Of a stretch of 64,000 nt of DNA, positions 35,063-44,090 are shown one piece after another (position 1 is the stretch's first letter; each line of letters begins with the position of its first letter). Below the pieces are notes generated by a model. The model made no database searches. It was not told the DNA's origin and worked only from the letters and a program-made list of their open reading frames with translations. Source of the stretch: Bryobacteraceae bacterium (GTDB lineage: Bacteria > Acidobacteriota > Terriglobia > Bryobacterales > Bryobacteraceae); the NCBI GenBank assembly GCA_947458745.1, contig CANGYQ010000003.1, positions 124,001-188,000 on the forward strand, read 5' to 3'. A program made the translations under genes and the position numbers.

Positions 35063-35503
35063 TTACTCGCGGGCGGCGGCGCAGGCACCACACACACCCA
35101 ATACTTCGATGCTGAAACGGTCGATTTGGAAACCAGATTCGGGCAGATTTTTTAGCCGCACCGGTTCGATCTCACTTTCCGGGATGTCAAAAATCCGCCG
35201 ACACTGCCTACACACCATATGGTGATGCGGATCCGTGTTGGCATCCAGGCGCAAAGTGCCGTGATGCAGACTTACTTCCTTCAATAGTCCGGCATCCAAA
35301 AATGTCTTCACATTCTTGTACACCGTGCCCAGCGAAATCGCCGGGATCTGGGCCTTCACCCGCTCATAGACCGCTTCGGGCGTCGGATGTTCTCCTGTCG
35401 CCACCAGTTCCCGATAGATCACCGTGCGCTGGTGGGTCACCGCCAGCCCGAGCTTCCGGCAGCGCGCTTCAAACTGCTGCTGGAGGGATTCTATTGGCTG
35501 CAT
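35063..35503 (-). CDS. perR: Fur-family regulator, PerR-like
   Basis: A 146-residue metal-dependent repressor with the Fur winged helix (LGLAVTHQRTVIYRELV; SLGTVYKNVKTFLDAG), the metal-site His cluster (NTDPHHHMVC) and two structural zinc CxxC motifs (CRQC and CGAC). Its position before ahpC-ahpD argues for a peroxide sensor rather than an iron regulator. A Fur/PerR-like box lies just upstream, suggesting self-regulation. Confidence 0.87.
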   Translation of the reverse strand: MQPIESLQQQFEARCRKLGLAVTHQRTVIYRELVATGEHPTPEAVYERVKAQIPAISLGTVYKNVKTFLDAGLLKEVSLHHGTLRLDANTDPHHHMVCRQCRRIFDIPESEIEPVRLKNLPESGFQIDRFSIEVLGVCGACAAARE

Positions 35504-35516
35504 ATTAATATTAAAC

Positions 35517-35529
35517 GATAATTATTCTC
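35517..35529 (-). promoter_or_regulatory. Fur/PerR-type operator
   Basis: GATAATTATTCTC is close to the GATAAT-N-ATTATC palindrome of Fur/PerR boxes, with one mismatch. It lies in an AT-rich patch (35510-35535) within GC-rich DNA, 14 bp before the perR start codon. It would let the repressor control the perR-ahpC-ahpD operon. Confidence 0.6.
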
Positions 35530-35611
35530 ATTTGTCAAGAGAAAGGCCTTGGTGAACGAAATGTTTAGGCTGGGTTTCTTGCTTACAGCGCTACACTAAA
35601 ATTGGAGGCTT

Positions 35612-36895
35612 ATGGCTCGGGGCACAACAGAACCAAGACAAATCCAGACGGCCCAGCTGCCCAATGGCATCCGGGTGGTCACCGAGCACATGCCGCATGT
35701 GCGCAGCGTTTCGGTCGGCATCTGGATCAACTCCGGCTCCCGCAGTGAGACCAATCCCGAGAACGGCATTTCCCACTTTCTGGAGCACATGTTGTTCAAG
35801 GGCACCACGTCCCGCAGTGCCGAACAGATTGCCCGCGAAGTGGATTCCATTGGCGGCCACCTGGACGCCTTCACATCCAAGGAACTGGTCAGCTACAACA
35901 CGAAAGTCCTGGACGAGCACGTCCCGGTGGCGCTCGATGTCCTGGCTGACCTGGTGTTGAATCCGGTGATGCGCGCCGAGGACGTCGAAAAGGAAAAGGG
36001 CGTCATTCTGGAAGAGCTGAAGATGGAGGCTGACAACCCGGAATACATTGTCCATGAGACCTTTATCAGCCGCTTCTGGAAGGGCGATGCGTTGGGCAAA
36101 CCGATCATTGGCAGCCCGAAAACCATCAAGAGCTTCACCCGCGAGATGCTGACTGAGTATCACCAGCGCATCTATCGCCCCTCGAACATCCTCATTACCT
36201 CCGCTGGGTACCTAGATCATCAGGAGCTCTACCAACTGGTGGAGGACCGTTTTGGCGGCCTCAAGCCGGACATCGCGCCCGAAGTTGCCCCCCCGCCGGC
36301 AACTCATGCCGAAATCACTTATAAGCGGAAGCGCCTGCAGCAGGTCCATCTGTGCCTGGGCGTTCCGTCCTATCCGGTGGCGCATGAACGGCGCTATGCG
36401 GGCTATTTGCTGAATACCGTGCTGGGTGGCGGCATGAGCTCGCGTCTGTTCCAGAACATCCGCGAACGCCAGGGGCTGGCATATGCTGTCTTCAGCGAAC
36501 TGAACTTATTCCGTGACACCGGCTGTCTGGCCGTCTATGCGGGCACCTCCAAGGAGAACGCCACCAAGCTGGTGAAGAGCGTCCTGGGGGAGTTCCGCCG
36601 CTTGAAAGAAGAGACTGTCCCCGCCGACGAACTCCGCCGCGCCAAAGACCACCTGAAAGGATCCCTGATGTTGAGCCTGGAATCCACTTCCAGCCGCATG
36701 GCCAACTTGGCCCGGCAGGAAATGTACTTCGGCCGCTTCATCTCGATGGACGAATTGCGCGATGCGATCGAGCAGGTGCCGGCCGACGAGGTGCAGAGCC
36801 TGGCCCAGCATTTCTTTGACTCCAACCGCCTCAGCATGACCGTGCTGGGACAACCCGAAGGCCCCGCTCTGGACCGTGAAACGCTCATCTGCTAA
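35612..36895 (+). CDS. M16-family zinc peptidase (processing-peptidase type)
   Basis: A 427-residue inverzincin. The zinc motif HxxEH is H55-FLE-H59 (ISHFLEHMLFKGT), with the further Glu ligand in EDVEKEKGVILEELKMEAD. The second half (LNTVLGGGMSSRLFQNIRE) is the usual inactive partner domain. Relatives include mitochondrial processing peptidase beta and bacterial PqqL/YmxG proteins. No signal peptide is visible, so it is probably cytoplasmic. Confidence 0.92.
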   Translation: MARGTTEPRQIQTAQLPNGIRVVTEHMPHVRSVSVGIWINSGSRSETNPENGISHFLEHMLFKGTTSRSAEQIAREVDSIGGHLDAFTSKELVSYNTKVLDEHVPVALDVLADLVLNPVMRAEDVEKEKGVILEELKMEADNPEYIVHETFISRFWKGDALGKPIIGSPKTIKSFTREMLTEYHQRIYRPSNILITSAGYLDHQELYQLVEDRFGGLKPDIAPEVAPPPATHAEITYKRKRLQQVHLCLGVPSYPVAHERRYAGYLLNTVLGGGMSSRLFQNIRERQGLAYAVFSELNLFRDTGCLAVYAGTSKENATKLVKSVLGEFRRLKEETVPADELRRAKDHLKGSLMLSLESTSSRMANLARQEMYFGRFISMDELRDAIEQVPADEVQSLAQHFFDSNRLSMTVLGQPEGPALDRETLIC

Positions 36896-36899
36896 GCCG

Positions 36900-37706
36900 A
36901 TGCCCGCGTCACCACCGCTGCGCTGGTGGGGGCGGCTGCTGGCCTGCTGCCTGCTCGCTTCGGTTCCTTTGCCGGCGGCTGACTGGAAGGCGCTGAAGCC
37001 CACCGGCTACGTCAACGACTTTGCGGGTGTCATCAGCCCCGGGTCGGTCCGCAAACTGAACGACTACTGCGCCCGCCTGGAGAAGGCCACGGGCGCGCAG
37101 GTCGCCATCGTTACCATTGTGACGTTGGATGGTGAACCGGTGGAGGAGGTGGCCAACCTGCTCTACCGCCAGTTCGGCGTGGGCCAGAAAGGCAAAAACG
37201 AAGGCGCGCTCTTCCTGCTGAGCATCCGGGACCGCCGGAGCCGGCTGGAGGTGGGCTACGGCCTGGAACCCGTCCTGCCTGACGGCTTCGCCGGCAGCCT
37301 GCTGCGGGATCTCCGCCCGGCCTTGCGTCAGGCCGACTACGACACCGCTTTGAACACCGCCGTCGCCACCATCGGCGAACGGATTGCCCAAGCCAAGGGC
37401 GTCACCCTCAGCGGCCCGGCACCCAAGCGCGTCGAGAAAGAAGTTCATCCCGGTTGGGTGATCGGCGGCATCGTGGTCTTACTGCTGCTGTTGGCCTTGT
37501 TTGGGATTGGCCGCGGCAACATGCGCGGGGGCGGCCGTGGATCGGGTGTGGGCGATGTGCTGACCGGCATGGCGATGGGGGCACTGCTGAATTCCGGGCG
37601 CGGGGGACGCGGGTCAGGCGGTTTCGGCGGGTATGATTCAGGAGGCGGCTTTGGTGGCTTCGGCGGCGGCGATTCCGGCGGCGGCGGAGCCAGTTCGGAC
37701 TGGTAG
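36900..37706 (+). CDS. TPM-domain membrane protein with glycine-rich tail
   Basis: I start at ATG 36900; a GTG at 36876 would overlap the M16 gene. The product has a signal segment (GRLLACCLLASVPLPAAD), a TPM domain (YVNDFAGVISPGSVRKLNDY; EVGYGLEPVLPDGFAG), one membrane helix (WVIGGIVVLLLLLALFGI) and a glycine/serine-rich C-terminus. TPM proteins of the YgcG type often occur with LemA, as here. Proposed roles include photosystem repair and acid phosphatase activity; the bacterial role is not settled. Confidence 0.85.
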   Translation: MPASPPLRWWGRLLACCLLASVPLPAADWKALKPTGYVNDFAGVISPGSVRKLNDYCARLEKATGAQVAIVTIVTLDGEPVEEVANLLYRQFGVGQKGKNEGALFLLSIRDRRSRLEVGYGLEPVLPDGFAGSLLRDLRPALRQADYDTALNTAVATIGERIAQAKGVTLSGPAPKRVEKEVHPGWVIGGIVVLLLLLALFGIGRGNMRGGGRGSGVGDVLTGMAMGALLNSGRGGRGSGGFGGYDSGGGFGGFGGGDSGGGGASSDW

Positions 37707-37709
37707 AAC

Positions 37710-38471
37710 ATGATGCAGAAACGTCTGGATGAACTGGTCGAGAAACTCAAAAAGGCGCACGGCACCGGACTGCAGAGCGTGGTGCTGTACGGCTCGGCGG
37801 CCAGTGGCGATTTTCAGGAAAAGCACTCGGACCTGAACGTCATTTGTGTCCTGGCCGAGATTGGCACCAAGCAACTGCTGGACAGCGAAGCGGTCTTCCG
37901 CTGGTGGCGTGATCTGGGTCACCCGGCTCCGCTCCTGCTGACGGCGGAGGAGATCCGCACGTCAGCCGATTGCTTCGCCCTGGAGTTCAGCGACATCCTC
38001 GAAGCGCGCAAGATTCTGGCCGGGTCGAACCCGTTTGAAGGCCTGGAAATCAGTGACCGCGACTATCGCGCCCGGGTGGAATACGAGCTGCGCACGAAGC
38101 TGCTGCGGCTGCGCCAGAAGGCCGCCGGCATCATGGAAGACCGCCCGCTGCTGCTGCGGCTGATGACGGATTCCGTAGCCACCTTTTGCGTGCTTTTCCG
38201 TCACGCGATGGCCTTGATGGGCGAACCCCGAAAGTTTTCCAAGCGCGATGTGGTGGAACAGGCACGGCTGAAGCTGGGCATCGACGCCCAGCCATTTCTC
38301 ACGCTGCTGGATCTGCGCGAAGACAAGATTAAGCCTCGCGGACTGGAGGCGACGCCGTTGCTGGCCAGCTATTTGAAGGAAGTCCAAGCCGTGATCGCCG
38401 CCGTCGATCAACTGGGCCGGCTGCCCCCTCTCGGCGAGACACCTCAGGTTGAAGGAGATCAAACGCAATGA
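37710..38471 (+). CDS. Nucleotidyltransferase-fold protein of unknown function
   Basis: A 253-residue protein. The N-terminus has the minimal nucleotidyltransferase signature VVLYGSAASGDFQEKHSDLNV (G-S with a following acidic pair D-x-N in place of the common D-x-D). The C-terminal half is helical (LRLRQKAAGIMEDRPLLLRLMTD), HEPN-like in look. It lies 3 bp after the TPM gene and overlaps the LemA gene by 4 bp, so it is a member of a TPM-NTase-LemA operon. The missing second Asp may mean it is inactive. Confidence 0.68.
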   Translation: MMQKRLDELVEKLKKAHGTGLQSVVLYGSAASGDFQEKHSDLNVICVLAEIGTKQLLDSEAVFRWWRDLGHPAPLLLTAEEIRTSADCFALEFSDILEARKILAGSNPFEGLEISDRDYRARVEYELRTKLLRLRQKAAGIMEDRPLLLRLMTDSVATFCVLFRHAMALMGEPRKFSKRDVVEQARLKLGIDAQPFLTLLDLREDKIKPRGLEATPLLASYLKEVQAVIAAVDQLGRLPPLGETPQVEGDQTQ

Positions 38472-39034
38472 AGTCCATCCTGATTGCACTCGGTGTAGTG
38501 GTATTGGCGGGGCTGGCCATCGGCGGCTGGCTGATGGGGGTCCGCAATGAACTGGTGCCGCAGCGGGAAGCGATCAACGGCCAGTGGAGCCAGGTGGACG
38601 TCGCGCTGCAACGCCGCGCCGACCTGATCCCCAACCTGGTTGAGACAGTGAAGGGTTACGCCAAGCAAGAGACCCAGATCTTCACCGATATCGCCAATGC
38701 CCGCGCCTCCATGGGCGGTGCCCGCACGCCGGGCGAACGCATCCAGGCCAATAGCCAGTTGGACAGCGCCCTGGCCCGCCTGCTGGTGGTGGTGGAGAAC
38801 TACCCGCAGCTGAAATCGAACGAGAATTTCCTCCGCTTGCAGGACGAACTGGCGGGCACCGAGAATCGCATCGCGGTGGAACGGCGCAAGTACAACGAAG
38901 TTGTCCAAAAGTACAACACCGCCATCGAGCTATTCCCGGCCAATCTGGTCGCCGGAATGTTCGGCTTCACGCGTAACGACGCCTACTTCAAAGTGGAGCC
39001 CGCCAAGCGCGAAGCTCCCGCAGTGAAGTTCTAG
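38468..39034 (+). CDS. lemA: LemA-family membrane-anchored protein
   Basis: A 188-residue protein with one N-terminal membrane helix (SILIALGVVVLAGLAIGGWLM) and a long helical domain with the LemA segments RRADLIPNLVETVKGYA, ENFLRLQDELAGTENRIAVERRKYNE and FPANLVAGMFGF. It probably has an outside N-terminus and a helical periplasmic/cytoplasmic bundle. Linked genes for TPM and nucleotidyltransferase proteins suggest a joint role at the membrane. Confidence 0.92.
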   Translation: MKSILIALGVVVLAGLAIGGWLMGVRNELVPQREAINGQWSQVDVALQRRADLIPNLVETVKGYAKQETQIFTDIANARASMGGARTPGERIQANSQLDSALARLLVVVENYPQLKSNENFLRLQDELAGTENRIAVERRKYNEVVQKYNTAIELFPANLVAGMFGFTRNDAYFKVEPAKREAPAVKF

Positions 39035-39048
39035 CCGCGCCCGGCCCC

Positions 39049-42000
39049 TTACGGCTTGCGATGGAAAGCGGGTAAACCAAACGGACCGCTCTCGCCCGCG
39101 ATGGCGGTGGCAGGCGCGCCGTTCAGCCGCGCGGCCAGACCCTCAAAGCTCTGGGTAAAGGCGGCCAGCGTGTGGGGGCCGAAAAGAGTGGATGCTCCTT
39201 CGTAGTGCTGGGCATCGTATTCCTCCGGCGTTGAAATGTAGCCGGCGTACCCGTTGGCGTAGCTGCACAGCGGTGCATACCGGATCTGCCCGCGCAGCAC
39301 GGTCATCAGACGGGCTGCCAAGCGTCGGCCCGCCGTGGAGGTGATTTCACCCGGCACCGCCGCGATTGCCACCTGTCCGATGCGCAGCAACTGCAGCGGA
39401 ACCACGTTGGGGACTAACGGACAGGGCATCGGACCGGCGGGCCGCAACCGTCGCGGACCAGGGGTATAGACCAGTTGCGCCAGCCCGGCGGGGAACATGA
39501 TCGGTTTGGCTCCATGCCCGGCTACGTAATCAGGCGGTAAGCTGATGGCGGCGGGCACTTGCCAGGTCCACGCGCCGTCGTCGCCCGGGTCCTGAGGAAC
39601 CGGCAATTGCCCCTCCAATTCCAGTGCCGCTAATCGGGCCGCGGCATAGGCCCGCGCCCAAGGAAACAAGACCAAGCCCGCCACGCCTACCAACAGCGGT
39701 GCCAGCAACGGGAGAGGAACTCTGGCTCCGGAGGCAAAGGCCGCCGCCGCTACGGCCCCATAGGGGCCCATATTGAGGATCGCGGCCGACCAGAACTGGA
39801 TGGCGCCCAAAGTCCATTCCGTTTGCGAGATACCCTCGACGATGCCGGCGTCGATGTCGAACGGGCCTATGGTGGCATAGGCCACGCTGTCTTCCGAACT
39901 GCCGGCCCCAAACGACACGCCCATCGCGGCGGGCCAAGTCCGCTGGTTGCTCTGCCCGGCGATGGGAACGTTGCCCATGTCGACAAACGCACTCTGGCAG
40001 GCCACCGGCCCGGTCACTTCCTCTTTGGCCTTGTTGAATAGGTCGAGAGCCGCTTTCGCCTGGCGCTCACCCAACCGTTGCAACTGGGCGAGATTGCGCG
40101 CCAGTGCGCCTGGATCGTGCAGGCGGGGCGGCACAAACACGGAACTGGGCAAAGCGCTGCCCCCCACCGGCATGTTGGTGGTCACACGGCCGCGGGCATC
40201 CAGCACCACATTGCCGGAAACGTCCCCGGCGGCGGCATTGGCGAACGCAGCCACAAAAGGCGCACCGGGACCGGACTTGGAGGCCATCTCATCCTCCATC
40301 TGCCCGGCCGCCCAGCCTTTGTTGTCGCCCGACACCTGGTTGTTGAACATGCCCAGGTTGGTGGGATGAATGGCGTACCAGTTCAAGCAGCCGAGTGGGC
40401 GCTTGGTTCCCAGGTTGTCGACGTCTTCGTCGAACCGCAACAGCGTCATCCAGCGGTCGGTCCACTCACCCTGGGTGGCACCGCGCTGGAATTCCACGTT
40501 CTTCTGGTAGGCCGCAAAGGACCGGTTACTGCCGCACCCGATCACTTCGCCCCGGTTGACATAGATCCGTCCGGGCACGGCCCGCGTCACGGCCGAAGTG
40601 ATGGCGTCGGCAATGCCGTTCACCAGGGTGTCGAACACCTGCTGGTCAAAGCCGCCCACCGTCAGGTTGTAGAGCGCATGGTGAAAATAGCCGCCCGGTG
40701 CCGAATGGGTGTGCGTCCCGGAGATCATCACATTGTCCACGGTGAAGAACGGCCGGCTGGGCGGATGGCCAAAGCGCTGGTTCAGTTGGTTGATAACCGC
40801 GCTTTTCAGAGGCTCGCTGCAACTCCAGATGTCGGCCACCGCCATCACCGCAAACTGGCGCGTGGGCGACAGCGTGTTCTCGCCGATATAGAACGCCCGC
40901 GCAAACAGTGGCAGGTGGACCGCACCGCTGGTCTTTTGGTTCATGTAAGCGAACCCTTGCATCCTCAGGTCCGGGCGGCGATCAGTGATGTCAGCCTTGC
41001 CGCAACCGAGGCGGTAGAGACTGAAGCCGCTTCGCACGCGGACCCGGGCGGTGACCGGGCTGGGGCCGCATCCGTTGCCGTTGGCCACCCGGATCTCGTA
41101 CTCCCCCTCCCAACGGCGAGAGCAAGGTACCTGCAAGACGACGCGCCCCTGCGCGCCAATCGGCCCGGGGATGGCGGGCAGCTCGTGCGTGGTCTCCGAG
41201 AGGGCCACCGCTTGGGCCGTGATGGTGATTGAAGTGGCGTTGAACACGGACCATTCGAGCGTGATCGTATTGCGCGGATAGACGGACCCGGTCTCGACCA
41301 CCCGAAAGCGGTCAATTACGGGCGGGCCGGCGTTGAGCTGGTTGCGGCCATCGGCCTGGCAGGCGGCACAAGGGAGCGGCACGTGACGGCCGGATTCGGC
41401 CGCGGCCGCTGACCCCAGGTAGACCTCGCCGTACATCACGCCATAGGCTGGCCCGAACTGCCGCACGAGAATCTCCCGCACCTCACTGGCCGCGCCCACC
41501 AGGCTGCCCGCTTGGCAAGGCCCTGACCCCGCCATCGGTGGCGGCAAAGTGAAGAACCCCACGCAACCCGCCGATACGCCCGCAGGCAAGCTGACCGTGA
41601 TCGTGCCGGAGTTCTTCCACCGCCGGGCGTCGAAAAACAGCGGGTCCAATTGCCGCAGCCGCACGTGCTCGCACCCGCCGCGCGTCGGTAGGCTGACCAC
41701 AATGTCGGCCACCAACGCCGGATCCGGAGGCTGTGCGCCAAAGCCGGAATAGCTGATGGTCAGCGAACCGCCGCCGCAGGGGGAAGTGGTGGCGAGCTTC
41801 GTCACCGTGCCCAGCGGCTGGACGCGTCCCACCCAGTCCCGCTCCTCCTGCGCCGCCCAGCCGCACTTGGCGAACTGGGTGATCAGTTTGTTCATCGCGC
41901 CTTCGCGCACCAGCCGGCTGATATCCGGCAGGTCTTTCAGACCGGGCAACCCCTCGGGATCGGTGGGCAGCGGCGGAATCCCCGGAAACTTGCGGTCGAC

Positions 42001-42489
42001 CAGAGGACGCCGCAGCGCCGCTGAGGCCGCGTCGTCCCCGAAGGCCACGCGCAACACCCGGCTGGCGAAATCCTCCTTGAGCGGCTGCGAGCTAGTGAGG
42101 GCACCCTTCAGGCCCGCCACCAATAACTGCAGGCCTTCGACGATGGCCAGATGCGCCTGCTCCCGGCTGAACTTGGTCAACTCGATCAAAGGTGCCTGGT
42201 CGGTCTCCAGCAACTCGCCCGGCAACCGATTCAGCCAGTCGGCCACGTCGGCGACCGGCTTGGCCAGATCTTCGGCATCCAGCGCCACGCCCAACCGCTG
42301 GTTGAACCGCTGCAAGCCCTCCAGCGTCTGCCGGCCGCCCGGCTCCTTCTGAAAGGCGCGATGCTCCCGGGTAAAGCGGCTCAGCGCGGTGCGAACGTCC
42401 TTCGGCCAGATGGGTGACAATCGATCCTCCTCAAACTCGCCACGATGGGCCCAAGGTCTCCGGGGCGTGATGCGCCCGTGACGTGGCAA
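39049..42489 (-). CDS. Neutral ceramidase with about 500-residue N-terminal extension
   Basis: The C-terminal part (from about 510) is a neutral/alkaline ceramidase: CGKADITDRRPDLRMQGFAY, the zinc-site GTHTHSAPGGYFHH near 595, GCGSNRSFAAYQKN, and the nucleophile motif GDVSGN (GDVSPN in known enzymes) near 758. It should split ceramide-type amides into sphingoid base and fatty acid. The N-terminal 500 residues contain no motif I know except a beta-rich module (PVIDRFRVVETGSVYPRNTI) just before the enzyme. I see no classic signal peptide at the chosen start. At 1146 residues it is far longer than the usual 650-780. Confidence 0.82.
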   Translation of the reverse strand: MPRHGRITPRRPWAHRGEFEEDRLSPIWPKDVRTALSRFTREHRAFQKEPGGRQTLEGLQRFNQRLGVALDAEDLAKPVADVADWLNRLPGELLETDQAPLIELTKFSREQAHLAIVEGLQLLVAGLKGALTSSQPLKEDFASRVLRVAFGDDAASAALRRPLVDRKFPGIPPLPTDPEGLPGLKDLPDISRLVREGAMNKLITQFAKCGWAAQEERDWVGRVQPLGTVTKLATTSPCGGGSLTISYSGFGAQPPDPALVADIVVSLPTRGGCEHVRLRQLDPLFFDARRWKNSGTITVSLPAGVSAGCVGFFTLPPPMAGSGPCQAGSLVGAASEVREILVRQFGPAYGVMYGEVYLGSAAAAESGRHVPLPCAACQADGRNQLNAGPPVIDRFRVVETGSVYPRNTITLEWSVFNATSITITAQAVALSETTHELPAIPGPIGAQGRVVLQVPCSRRWEGEYEIRVANGNGCGPSPVTARVRVRSGFSLYRLGCGKADITDRRPDLRMQGFAYMNQKTSGAVHLPLFARAFYIGENTLSPTRQFAVMAVADIWSCSEPLKSAVINQLNQRFGHPPSRPFFTVDNVMISGTHTHSAPGGYFHHALYNLTVGGFDQQVFDTLVNGIADAITSAVTRAVPGRIYVNRGEVIGCGSNRSFAAYQKNVEFQRGATQGEWTDRWMTLLRFDEDVDNLGTKRPLGCLNWYAIHPTNLGMFNNQVSGDNKGWAAGQMEDEMASKSGPGAPFVAAFANAAAGDVSGNVVLDARGRVTTNMPVGGSALPSSVFVPPRLHDPGALARNLAQLQRLGERQAKAALDLFNKAKEEVTGPVACQSAFVDMGNVPIAGQSNQRTWPAAMGVSFGAGSSEDSVAYATIGPFDIDAGIVEGISQTEWTLGAIQFWSAAILNMGPYGAVAAAAFASGARVPLPLLAPLLVGVAGLVLFPWARAYAAARLAALELEGQLPVPQDPGDDGAWTWQVPAAISLPPDYVAGHGAKPIMFPAGLAQLVYTPGPRRLRPAGPMPCPLVPNVVPLQLLRIGQVAIAAVPGEITSTAGRRLAARLMTVLRGQIRYAPLCSYANGYAGYISTPEEYDAQHYEGASTLFGPHTLAAFTQSFEGLAARLNGAPATAIAGESGPFGLPAFHRKP

Positions 42490-42623
42490 TCACATTAGCG
42501 AAGGTATCGCGTTGAACACCTCAACCGCGAGACCGGGAGAGGGCGGGGTTTCTGAGCAACCTGGCGGTGCCTGATAGACAACCACGCCTGGAAGAGCAAT
42601 TTTTGTCATCCTATAAGTTCCCC

Positions 42624-44081
42624 ATGTCACAAACTTTCCCCAACTACATCAACGGCGAATGGGTCACCGGACCCACGTTTGAAAATCGCAATCCGGCCAA
42701 CACCGATGAACTGGTGGGCCTGCACGTCAAAGGCACTGCGGCCGACATCGACGCGGCAGCGGCGGCGGCTGAGGCAGCGTTTCCTGCTTGGGCCGGCTTG
42801 ACCGGTCCGGCTCGCGGCGCTTTCCTCTACAAGGCGGCTGACCTGATCGAGAAGCGGTGGGATTCGATCGCCGCTGACATGACGCGCGAAGAAGGCAAGA
42901 CGCTGCCTGAGGCCAAGGGCGAAGTGGGCCGCACCATCAACATCCTGCGCTACTTTGCCGGTGAAGGCTCCCGCATGCCCGGTGGCGTCGTGCCCAGCGA
43001 ACGGCCGCGCGTCCACATGTGGGCGTTCCGCAAGCCCCTCGGAGTGGTCGGCTTGATCACTCCCTGGAACTTCCCCTCGGCCATCCCGGCCTGGAAGCTG
43101 GCGCCCGCCCTGCTGTGCGGCAACACCGTCATCATGAAGCCGGCCAGCGTCTCGCCCTTGAGCGCGTGGCGCATTGTCGAAGCCTTCCACGACGCGGGTC
43201 TGCCCAAGGGCGTCTTCAACTTCGTCTGCGGCTCCGGCGGCACCCTGGGCGCGGCGTTGATCAATGCCAAACCCGTAAAGGCCATCTCCTTCACGGGCTC
43301 CTGCGAGATCGGCCACTGGGTGCATGCGGAAGCCTCCAAGCGGCGCATGCGCATTCAGCTGGAAATGGGCGGCAAGAACCCCACCATCGTGCTGGCTGAC
43401 GCGGACTTCAATTCCGCTGTGGCCAATGTAGTCAACGCGGCGTTCTTCTCTACCGGCCAGAAGTGCACGGCCACGTCGCGCGTCATCGTCGAAGATGCGA
43501 TCTACGACAAGTACGTCGCGGCGCTGGTCGAAGCCACCAAGAAGCTGAAGGTGGGCGACGGCATCAAGCCGGGCGTCGACATCGGCCCGGCGATCGATGA
43601 AGGCCAGTTGAAGACCAACCTGGACTACATCAAGATCGGCCAGGAAGAAGGCGCGCAACTGCTGTGCGGTGGCGAACACCTGACTGGCACCGGCCCCAAC
43701 GGCGAAGACCTGTCCAAGGGCTACTACATGCAGCCCGCCGTCTTCGGCGGCGTCACCGAGAACATGCGCATCGCCCAGGAAGAGATCTTTGGACCCGTCC
43801 TGGCCGTGCTGCGCGCTTCCGACTTTGCCGATGCCATGCGGATCGCCAACAACATACCGTTCGGCCTGTCGGCTTCGATTCAGACCTCCAATGTCTCGCG
43901 CGTGTTCGACTTCGTCTACGGTGCGGAAGCCGGTCTGTTGACCGTCAACCTGCCCAGCGCCGGCGTCGAATACCAGCTGCCGTTCGGCGGCACCAAGGAT
44001 TCCAGCTTCGGCCCCAAAGAACAAGGCCCCGCAGCGATGGAGTTCTATTCCGACTACAAGACGGTCTACCTGAAGTACTAA
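42624..44081 (+). CDS. Aldehyde dehydrogenase, alpha-ketoglutarate-semialdehyde type
   Basis: Started at ATG 42624 (485 residues), the protein begins QTFPNYINGEWVTGP, like 2,5-dioxovalerate dehydrogenases. Catalytic Cys about 281 is in FFSTGQKCTATSR and general base Glu about 246 in QLEMGGKNP; the NAD-binding loop is SFTGSCEIG. Such enzymes finish sugar-acid breakdown by oxidising 2-ketoglutarate semialdehyde. The galactonate dehydratase-like gene is 20 kb away, so a joint pathway is only a suggestion. Confidence 0.88.
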   Translation: MSQTFPNYINGEWVTGPTFENRNPANTDELVGLHVKGTAADIDAAAAAAEAAFPAWAGLTGPARGAFLYKAADLIEKRWDSIAADMTREEGKTLPEAKGEVGRTINILRYFAGEGSRMPGGVVPSERPRVHMWAFRKPLGVVGLITPWNFPSAIPAWKLAPALLCGNTVIMKPASVSPLSAWRIVEAFHDAGLPKGVFNFVCGSGGTLGAALINAKPVKAISFTGSCEIGHWVHAEASKRRMRIQLEMGGKNPTIVLADADFNSAVANVVNAAFFSTGQKCTATSRVIVEDAIYDKYVAALVEATKKLKVGDGIKPGVDIGPAIDEGQLKTNLDYIKIGQEEGAQLLCGGEHLTGTGPNGEDLSKGYYMQPAVFGGVTENMRIAQEEIFGPVLAVLRASDFADAMRIANNIPFGLSASIQTSNVSRVFDFVYGAEAGLLTVNLPSAGVEYQLPFGGTKDSSFGPKEQGPAAMEFYSDYKTVYLKY

Positions 44082-44090
44082 CCGCTCGGC

